Assembly (NCBI GenBank): GCA_025618425.1
Contig: CM046846.1
Location: 31,179,409-31,243,408, forward strand
Source: Heliocidaris tuberculata
Lineage: Eukaryota; Echinodermata; Echinoidea; Camarodonta; Echinometridae
DNA: 64,000 nt
Reading direction: 5' to 3'
In this document: positions 56,361 through 64,000 of the stretch, piece after piece
How the letters are laid out: each line of letters opens with the position of its first letter
How positions within the stretch are numbered: position 1 is the stretch's first letter
Made by a program: the position numbers and the translations under genes
The notes under the pieces: generated by a model
Database searches by the model: none
Told to the model about the DNA's origin: nothing
What the model saw: only the letters and a program-made list of their open reading frames with translations

Positions 56361-58120
56361 GTTCTTTGCTTGATTTGATTTGTTTGATGGGAGCTGGAGG
56401 AGAGTCATGAGAGTGGCTGAAACTTGTAACTTCATGAACTTGATGTTGCTCTGGCTTTGCCCTTAGCTTCACTTCTTTAACTTTGAGTTTTGATTTTAGT
56501 TAGACCATTGGTATTTAATTCAATTAACAAAATTGGCAGGCAGACAGTTCGGTGTCAGCATTCCTGACTCTAGTGATGGCTTCAGTTAGTTGCATTGGCC
56601 TCGTTGGCACAGTTTACCAGTGGCGCTAGCGCCACCCCTTTGGGACTTTATCTCTCTCAGCACCACTGCTTATTGATTTTCAACAAATAGCCCCACGCCT
56701 TCTTGCTCCCAAGATAACCTCTTCATGTAGTAATAAATCACTATTTAGGTCTTTGGAAGGGGAAAAAATTACTTGTAAGACTTGACAGGCCTGAAATGAT
56801 ACAATGAACATCTGATTTTGGTGTGTAAATCTGCACTGCCTACATCTTAAGTGTGTCCAACTCCAAGTATGTCTACATGATTGTATCTATGAATGGACAT
56901 GATTGTGTGTGCTACCTCTCTTGAAGGGTTATTTTTTCTTCCTCTCTTTCTCATTCTGATCTCTCTCTCTCTCCCAGTGACTGATTTAAGTGAGAACTAC
57001 CACAGTACCAGAAGTTTTGTCTGGACACTGTAATGTTTTGTTGATAAATTCATTGAAGATAGGTCAGAGGGTCTAGTACAAGTGTGCCCATGAGAGAGAG
57101 GTGGGGGGGGGGGGGGGGGGGTTACCTAGGTAGTCTAGGAATTCAGACCATTCATTGGCCAACTGAATTGCTAAATGTAGACTATTTTTAATTATGTTCT
57201 TTGTGGAAGTATTTTAATACACTGATTTATGGTAAACTTGTCAATTACACAACTTTTGAATGAACACTGGTTAAAAGGAAAATTTTATAACCCCCCCCCC
57301 CCGCCTTGCGCGCACTCTAAATGAACAACCCATGCTGTTCATTATCCAATGCATAGACGGTGCAAAGTCCATTGATTCACATGCCATGCGTGGACTTCGC
57401 GATCGCAACATCTCGCTCGCACTTGCGTGGGATACAGACGCACTGAACTCTACATAGCTGTTCAGTGGATAGAAGCAGTGACGCACAACGCAACGTGAAA
57501 TAACTAAATACGTCCACAGACTCAAAGCTAGACTAGTGCCAACTTCGCGGCAGTTAGGTCTTCGTTTCTCATGCAAATAACGATTGATTGACTACATGTG
57601 CAAGGTAAAAAAAACCTCATCTGTCCAGCTGAAACCTTGTAGATAAATTTACACTTTTTTGATATTTTGATTGTCAATCTTTCTGGTTGAATATTTCTTA
57701 GCAAACACCGAGGGTGGTTTGCAAGGTTCACCGTGCGTGGGAATGGGTGATTATGAGGCATAGTATTTCTGTGTTTACCCATCACTCCGTTAGCATGAAT
57801 GGCATGGGCTGTAGAACTCTGTGGCCAGTACCAGATTGATAAGCCACAGAGTTCGTACAACTAGCTTCAGTACAGTTAGACCGAAAAATCAGTCTATTTC
57901 GTTCGGGAATATGCTCCGCTGAGACTACGTCTGGCTTCCTGGAATTCCTCTCCTACATAGACCGAAGTCTACCCTAAGCACTCCCGTTGGGGTCTTGCAT
58001 TATGTGCTTACCTGTGGCTGAGACGTGGCTGGGACTTGCGTACGCACGCGCACAAGCGCACGTTCACTAGTACGTATATTCTGTTGAACTGACGGATTCA
58101 CTTGCGATAACCCCGTTGAC
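56361..58120. other. Intergenic with poly-G/poly-C runs and a small hairpin
   Basis: A run of about 19 G at 57103-57121, C run at 57291-57302, (CT)n at 56960-56975 and a 12-bp-arm hairpin gaactctgtggc...gccacagagttc at 57813-57855. 57905-57945 is an inverted partial match to 55890-55925 (gccagacg(t/c)agtctcagcgg). Confidence 0.5.
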
Positions 58121-58123
58121 AAC

Positions 58124-58175
58124 ATGGAAAAAAACGGTAAAATTTCTGTAACTTGTGGATTATTTCAAAAATCAG
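58124..58175 (+). CDS. Candidate first coding exon of an unidentified gene
   Basis: An ATG in context caacATGG opens MEKNGKISVTCGLFQKS and runs directly into a consensus donor, TCAG followed by GTGAGT (58176 on). The upstream DNA is CpG-bearing. No following exon was identified before the right edge, and the peptide is too short for family assignment. Confidence 0.3.
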
Positions 58176-58249
58176 GTGAGTTCAATATATTTAGTATACA
58201 TTGCTTTTGCTATATACGTTGATATTTGTCGATATACGACTCTAAATAA

Positions 58250-58775
58250 CGAAACGTCGAGAACAACAGAGCTCTTAGCGGAGCTCACCAGCCCTTTTCA
58301 GGGCTCTTATTCCTTGAAAGAATTACATGGTGTAACCCTGAAAAACTAATCTACAATTCAGTTTCTCCACCATGAAAGTCTCGCTGATACTTCACTAAAT
58401 ACCGGCTCTAAAGGGGAGCAATCATTCAGCGGAAAATCTGGCCCTTGTTCTTTATTCAGAGAAAACAATGGCACCGTCCGGTGCTTTCTCTGTTTAGAGG
58501 AATTATAGCGCCACCAGTGACCAGAATGAGAATGCAGCCGTGAATCAAATTCGCGGGCATTTCCGATTGGCGCCAAACAGGCTGTGAATCGGATCCCTCC
58601 GTAGGCAATAAATAGCCTCCATTGGGCAGTGTTCTAGTCATTCTCCTGATGACGATCAGAGCATACTGATCGAAACGTCGAGAACAACAGAGCTCTTAGC
58701 GGAGCTCACCAGCCCTTTTCAGGGCTCTTATTCCTTGAAAGAATTACATGGTGTAACCCTGAAAAACTAATCTAC
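58250..58775 (+). mobile_element. Retrozyme-like / Penelope-type non-autonomous element with target duplication
   Basis: A unit of 421 bp is present 1.25 times. 58250-58354 (105 bp, cgaaacgtcgagaacaacag ... aaaaactaatctac) is repeated at 58671-58775. The whole is bracketed by TACGACTCTAAATAA (58235-58249, 58773-58787), shared as a 12-15 bp target duplication; three bases overlap the element end. A hammerhead motif lies just before the second repeat. This is the arrangement described for retrozymes and for the pseudo-LTRs of Penelope-like elements. No coding frame. Confidence 0.8.
58641..58684 (+). ncRNA. Type I hammerhead ribozyme motif
   Basis: Stem I is TTCTC/GAGAA (58641-58645, 58680-58684). 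The core CTGATGA is at 58646-58652. Stem II is GATCAG/CTGATC with loop AGCATA (58654-58671). GAAA is at 58672-58675. The palindromic ACGT serves as the minimal stem III and GTC is the cleavage triplet, with the cut expected after C58679. One extra C (58653) sits between the core and stem II, which may weaken activity. A self-complementary ACGT stem III implies action as a dimer. Confidence 0.65.
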
Positions 58776-58787
58776 GACTCTAAATAA

Positions 58788-59583
58788 GTCGTAAAGGTGT
58801 GGGGTGAGGCACCTCACCCGTACGTCCATAGGGACAGTGATTAAGCTCACTCGATGCCTACTCGACTATGGTGCCTATGGGAGGCTTCCGTCTGTCTTGG
58901 AGGAGAACCTCAAAAGTCAGAAAATGTTATAAAACTCCAAACAGACGGATTTTTCTGTCTACAGTACAGTTAACTCCAGGGAGCTCTACCGCCACGCCTT
59001 TACTTTTGGTGGTGGAGCTCCAGGTACAAATAACCAAAATCTTCCTCGCCCATTAGTCAGGCATTTTGATTTGACGATTTGACGATTATTTCATTGAGAA
59101 AAAAAAGGAATTTCCTCGCCGAGCCGATCTTCCCCCGTATTGTACCGTCAATTCAAATGACTCAATCGCATGGTGCCGTATACCATATACATGTACTGTC
59201 GATTCAAATAACTCAATTGACTCGATCGTCAGTAGAAGCCTGAAGTTAAATACATGTACATTTTCCCTCCATTTTAACCAAATTTCCAGAGGACTTGTCA
59301 TCAAGTTCTTCCTGAATTAAGCTCCTGCCAGTAATAATATTTCACATAAGTATTTCACAGAAACATTTGACTAAAATTTGCACAAAACGTGTTTCAAGCA
59401 CCATATCCTAATTTTGTTCTTATTGGTTAAATATTTCCAACCCAAATTTCAGGCTTTTTTAGATTAATCAAACGTCAGGATCACATCTTTAGAAATGATT
59501 GGCAACTCTAAATAATGTACAGTAGGCTTAGTAGCCAGTCAATGAGCACATTTCTTCTATATCTCTGTAAAACTTCTTGTCCA
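58788..59583. other. Intergenic, nothing firm
   Basis: 59140-59230 contains two related gattcaaatgactcaatcg/cgattcaaataactcaattg phrases. No gene recognised. Confidence 0.5.
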
Positions 59584-59587
59584 TTAA

Positions 59588-61009
59588 AGGGTGACTAAAA
59601 TAGAAAAATAATTGCCCATTTTTCGTAGGAAGGAGTCATCAGGAGCCAAAAAATATCTATCACACACTTTTTTATGTATTCAGTCGTATTTCATAATCAT
59701 TTGTAAAGTACATTTTTGCTCATTTACACAGTCATAAGCCCCACCCCTTAAAAAAAACCCATCGAGCGACATCATGATCACGTGATCTGTGACGTACGAG
59801 AAGTAAGGGAAAATATTCCACCAACCTATATACCGTGCGCCCGCAGGCCCCGGCAGGCCCAGCCCGGTGCCGAGCATGACATTCACCGCATCGACCATTT
59901 GCATCACATATTTTCGTGTTTAATTCCTCACAATATCTTTGATTTTGGGACACAATTTCATCAATAATGCCAAATCGGTGTATAGTTGCGGGCTGTAGGA
60001 AGACCCCTAAAGATGATGTAAGCCTACGTACATCATTTTCCTAAAGATGAAAATTGTGGGTCGCAAAGGTATGCTCACGCAGGCAGAGTGGCAAGGGCCA
60101 AGCGAGTGGAGTACAATTTGCAGTGATCACTTTTCTTCTCCAGCAGCTGCAGCAGCTTCACCCGCGACCCCTTCACCATGCCCTGGCGCGTCTTGTGCGA
60201 GGGGTTCAAACATAATGGTCGAATTACCCCTTGCCACTGCACTTGAGCTTCTTCTCTTTCGGGATCGATAAATCATCTGATAAATCAGAGTTCGTATCTG
60301 GCTCAAAAAAGTCCTCCAAATCGGACTCGCGATCACTATCCATCTCTCTAAGTTACTCGAAGAATTCAGCCAAAAATCTAAGTCAGTACTACTGTAGTAC
60401 ATGTAAAGCGAAGTAAAAAAAGGCGAGAGTAAAAACAAACCAAACAAAAGCGTTCACCAGTCGCTTAGTACGAGGGGGAACATAGTTGCCGTACTAAAGA
60501 TGTGTAGTACATTGCACAGACACATAAAACGGCTGTGTACGCGTTTAAGACCAATGCAAAACAATCGTTCGGCCAGCTCAGATGGATGAGAACATTGTTC
60601 AAAGAAAAGTTAAAAAAACAAAACAAGAGCTGTATATTTGGGCAAAAGTGTTCACTGATCTTAAAGAAAATATATTGATAATGATTATTCACTCCTTAGA
60701 CTGTATTGATTAATTTCCCTTTTTCATAAATTGTCCATTGAACAGAGAGGTCAAATACTGCATTGTGTGTACAATGTTACATTGCCGCAGCCTGCAGATC
60801 TTGTGCCTCTTACTCTTCATAAGTCACTTGGGGGTTGACGTCAATTAGCCAATCAGCTCACGAGTTTTAAGGAACGGTCCCCAAACCTCTACTTTTCCCC
60901 CTTTTTCGCCAAAACGAGACATAATTTTGACAATCAATTGCCAGATTCGTGATTTGAATGCAAAAATACATGGAAACAGCACCTTTTTTCTCTCTAATTT
61001 AGTCACCCT
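59588..61009. mobile_element. TTAA-flanked DNA transposon with THAP remnant (Kolobok-like)
   Basis: Ends AGGGTGACTAAAATAGA and the inverted AGGGTGACTAAATTAGA are flanked by TTAA (59584-59587, 61010-61013). The 1.42-kb interior carries a broken THAP domain but no complete transposase. Kolobok elements are defined by a TTAA duplication, RGG-type ends and a THAP-bearing transposase, so Kolobok fits better than piggyBac. The superfamily assignment is inference. Confidence 0.75.
59967..60271 (+). pseudogene. Broken THAP zinc-finger domain (transposase N-terminus)
   Basis: Starts MPNRCIVAGCRKTPKDDVSL, with the THAP C-x4-C pair. It shifts frame near 60030 (HHFPKDEN is in another frame), gives WVAKV in a third, and continues AEWQGPSEWSTICSDHF, with the C-x2-H pair, to a stop after 60271. 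All four zinc ligands and the conserved W are present but spread over frames by at least two indels. Downstream is an Ala/Pro-rich tail. Confidence 0.75.
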
Positions 61010-61013
61010 TTAA

Positions 61014-62275
61014 GGATTCGTCCTAAAAATACTAGATCCTCAAGGATCCAGAAGTTTCAAATTTCTCATTAAGAATCCCATGTGGTAGGGTCCGATTTGT
61101 TTTTGTAGGCGATATAATTTTGTTGAACTGTACAGGAATTCCATTACAATTTAGCCCAAAATTCCCTCAAAAGTTGTTTTTGAAAGTGCTTCCATATCAA
61201 ATATTGTTCAGAATGGAATTCTTAACACATGTGCCAAATTTGGTGCTTTTAGACGAAAGTGCACAATTTTCAAGCTACATGTATGCTGCCCTACTATAGA
61301 TTAGACTCAACATAAATGCTTGCGCAATGCTGTTGGATCAAATGAGTTGTACACATCGATCTCTACCAGTGGATAAAGCAACACCCTCTACATTTGATGT
61401 GACCTCTCGCAGGAAAACACCACTGCTGTACTGTTTCAATACAATTTTATGCATTTTTAGAATCAAATAATTCAGCACTGTGAAGTCTTTTCCACAAATT
61501 TAACTGTAAAAACAGGCAAAAAATGTGTACCCTTACATATTCTAAACTTATCTAAAGGCCATTTTAATGTGACAATCAGTATAATGTCATTTTTAAATAA
61601 AAAATCAAATCATGTATACATCTTTTGCATCTAGGAGTACACTGGAATCGTACACAGCAGACAATGTCCCATTTACTGGGTTTGAGTGTAAAGTCATGCA
61701 TTGTATTTCCGAACAGAATTGTATTACCGAACACGTACAGTTAAGCGCCTAAAAATGTCTTTCATACGCGTGGGACTACGCGTATGTTCTCCACACTATT
61801 TGACACACACAACACAGGGCAGAAGATCATAAAATGAGGCAAAAAACATGAATAATATCTTATAACCTTCTCTCCTGTCACTCCCAGACTTCATCCCGTT
61901 GGCCCAAAATCGGGGTAGGTTGTGTCTTTTTCCCATAGGTTTCACACGTTCAGTAATACAATACCTTTTTCAAGGGACCAAAACTCCGCGTCGTTGGGAA
62001 GGGGTTCGATCGGAAGGGAATATCGTATTAAATCTACATTGTCTTTTTCAAATTCCACCAACTTCTTTTTCTGTAGGACTTTAAGCATTCATTACATGTA
62101 TGTAAGTTTGACAGATATTTGCTTGATATTTTATTTGCTATCGTTGATTTTCTGAAAAGTGTACGGAAATAGGATCCACTACCATTTGGTTGCTCTTCCG
62201 CATCAACTACTCACATAAAGCCATGTGTAAGATGCTATATCCACGTGGTAGAGATCGATGGTTGTACGCAACTTG
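61014..62275. other. Intergenic, nothing recognised
   Basis: AT-rich DNA with no element ends or exon seen. Confidence 0.5.
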
Positions 62276-62279
62276 AGGA

Positions 62280-62525
62280 TTTACATGAGTTGCCAATTAG
62301 AGGCCGCTCCTTTTTGCTGTCTTTATAAATGATCAGTACATGTATAACTGTATGAAAAATGATATATTGCAGTACATGCGGATGACACCTGTATTTGTTT
62401 AGAAAGGAAGGATATTGAAAATGCAATTACAGTATAGCTGAATTTGGCATTCTTCCAAATGGCTGAATTCCAACAGGTGAAGTAAAATGTAAAGTCATGG
62501 TCATTGGATCAAATAAAGAAACATC
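62280..62525 (+). pseudogene. Decayed LINE reverse-transcriptase fragment (CR1-like)
   Basis: Across two frames and stops one reads RPLLFAVFIND, ILQY followed by a degraded ADD context (atgcggatgacacctgtatt), ERKDIENAI and KVMVIGSNKE. This matches the order GPLLF-x-IND, YADDT and C-x-V-x-GS in CR1/L2 reverse transcriptases. Only about 80 codons remain. Confidence 0.6.
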
Positions 62526-64000
62526 ATATTTTGAGTATTTTTGTCATATTGATCAAAATTTTGACATATCAAATATCTTCTCAAAAGTTTAAGGAAGTAT
62601 TTGTAGTACACAGCAGATTGTTGCAATTTTTTGTTCCTTACCAAATGAAAGATCATTAAAAAAAACAACACTTAGAGATCATGTATTTTCTGACATTTGA
62701 AGACAAATGAATAAACAATGCAGCTACTTTTCATTGTTGAATAGTAGGTACACCTCTAAAGTAATTACCATTCTGACATCATGGTAATTTTAATAAAAGC
62801 AAGAAAATTAGGAAATAATGAAGTTTAAGAAAAATCAAAATCCAAACAGAATAGGATAGTTATGATTCTTGAAATCTTGAAGATCACTTTGTTTTGCAAA
62901 TTTGCAACTCGGTTATTTCGTTTGAAAGCTAATCTACATTGTAGTGTACACAAGATTTTCAAAAATATCACTCTTGATTGTTTTAGCATTTAAGTAGGAA
63001 TATACATGTATAATCCTGAGAGGATGACATATTAGGAGGATGCTTGGAAGGGGGAGGGATTCATGGGCTCAAATCCCCTCCAGTTTTGAGTCCCCCACCA
63101 GGGGGGGGGGGGGGGGCATGTCTCATTGAGACTTGTACACCATCTGCGTAAATCACTCTCTGAAAAGCACCCTAAACAGGAATTGCAGTAGGAGTAATTT
63201 TCATACCCTAAACAGGGAAACCCGTCTAACATCTCTGATTTTTATACCCTTAACAGTGATTTCATCTTGCTTGGTATTTTACATGTACATCCTGTTGGAG
63301 GATTACATCATCATTATCATAGACCTTTTTAAGCAAAAAAGGAACCATAAACCTAATTTGGAACACATTGCCAAATTATATCCCCTCCCCCCCCCCCCCC
63401 CCCCCCCCCCCCCGCCTTTCCGCAGATCTTCTTCTCACCTCTGAATTTGATACCTTTTTTCTTGATTTTTGCTGATTTTGATACCCTAAACGTGTAACTC
63501 GGGTTACGCGCCTAATGCTGAAAAAGTTCCCTTTTTATCCGTTTTCATGTACATGGATGATGTACAGGCCTCAATGAGAAATGCTCCCCCCCCCCCCCCC
63601 CCCGGGTTCCCCGTCTTATAAATATTGATTCCTGATTGATATAGGAAGTGTTAAGCATCCCTACTACACACATTGTTTTGCAGTGCCTGAAACCATTTCC
63701 TTTTGTATTTTGCTTTAGGAGAGAAATGTAAAAATGTGATTGTTTTTTTGTTTTGTTTTATCACATAAAAGGAGAGTAGCTCAGGAAGGAAATAGCTTAG
63801 AACTGCAAATTTGTTTTAACAGTGATCTTCTGCAAAACATGAATGTCTCTTATACATTGTACATGTATATATGTGGCATATTTTTTCTTAAACTTTTAGA
63901 GAATTACATGTACTCCCTTTTTTTTCCTTTTTTAAAAAATTCAAATCATCTGCATATCCTGCTTGACTTCCCTAATCCCTATTAATTTCTTTCTCAAGGA
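62526..64000. other. Right edge: poly-G/poly-C tracts and short degenerate repeats
   Basis: G run 63102-63117, C run 63387-63413 and C run 63586-63603. Between them are four or so copies of a ttt(t)ataccctaaacag-type phrase (63170-63260, 63475-63490). No gene seen. Confidence 0.5.

Noticed and set aside
59967..60271. Host THAP-domain transcription factor exon
   Set aside because: The domain is spread over three frames and lies between TTAA-flanked inverted repeats, so a dead transposon is the better explanation.

Overview
The window is a piece of an intron-rich, AT-rich animal genome, most likely a marine invertebrate deuterostome; a sea urchin or other echinoderm is my best guess. The basis is vertebrate-like gene content and exon structure, together with short introns full of miniature transposons, tRNA-derived SINEs, poly-C/poly-G tracts and frequent TACATGTA-type words. 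The species cannot be named from this sequence alone.

Two protein-coding genes are well supported. On the minus strand, 569-4462 holds the first four coding exons of amidophosphoribosyltransferase (PPAT), the first committed enzyme of purine synthesis. Its 3' half lies beyond the left edge, and a 5'-UTR exon and promoter are inferred near 5467-5720. On the plus strand, 19772-44732 holds a complete copper-transporting P1B-type ATPase (ATP7A/ATP7B orthologue). I could join 20 coding exons with consistent GT-AG sites and reading phase into a 1514-residue protein. It carries eight N-terminal metal-binding domains, where the human proteins have six. The two genes are divergent, about 14 kb apart.

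The space between and around them is mobile DNA. 8.9-12.4 kb is a dead, 5'-truncated L1/Tx1-like LINE. 13-18.4 kb is a field of dispersed repeats, a Tc1/mariner-like MITE and nested foldback MITEs. The ATP7 introns carry four copies of one TTAA-flanked (piggyBac-like) MITE of about 408 bp, four copies of another MITE family with GTTGAGTTCTGG ends (a fifth lies just 3' of the gene), SINEs, a CR1-like LINE end and a tandem duplicate of part of exon 9.

44.7-51.1 kb is the 3' UTR or flank of ATP7 with little else. 51.1-53.3 kb is a purine-rich minisatellite interrupted by a LINE tail. 54.2-61 kb is the most unusual accessory stretch. It holds a SINE, a foldback element whose arms were each hit by a tiny palindromic insertion with its own target duplication, a retrozyme-like element of about 523 bp with a hammerhead-ribozyme motif and a 12-15 bp target duplication, and a 1.4 kb TTAA-flanked element with a broken THAP domain (Kolobok-like). 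The right end has a decayed LINE reverse-transcriptase fragment and low-complexity DNA. No CRISPR arrays, operons or genuine tRNA/rRNA genes were seen.
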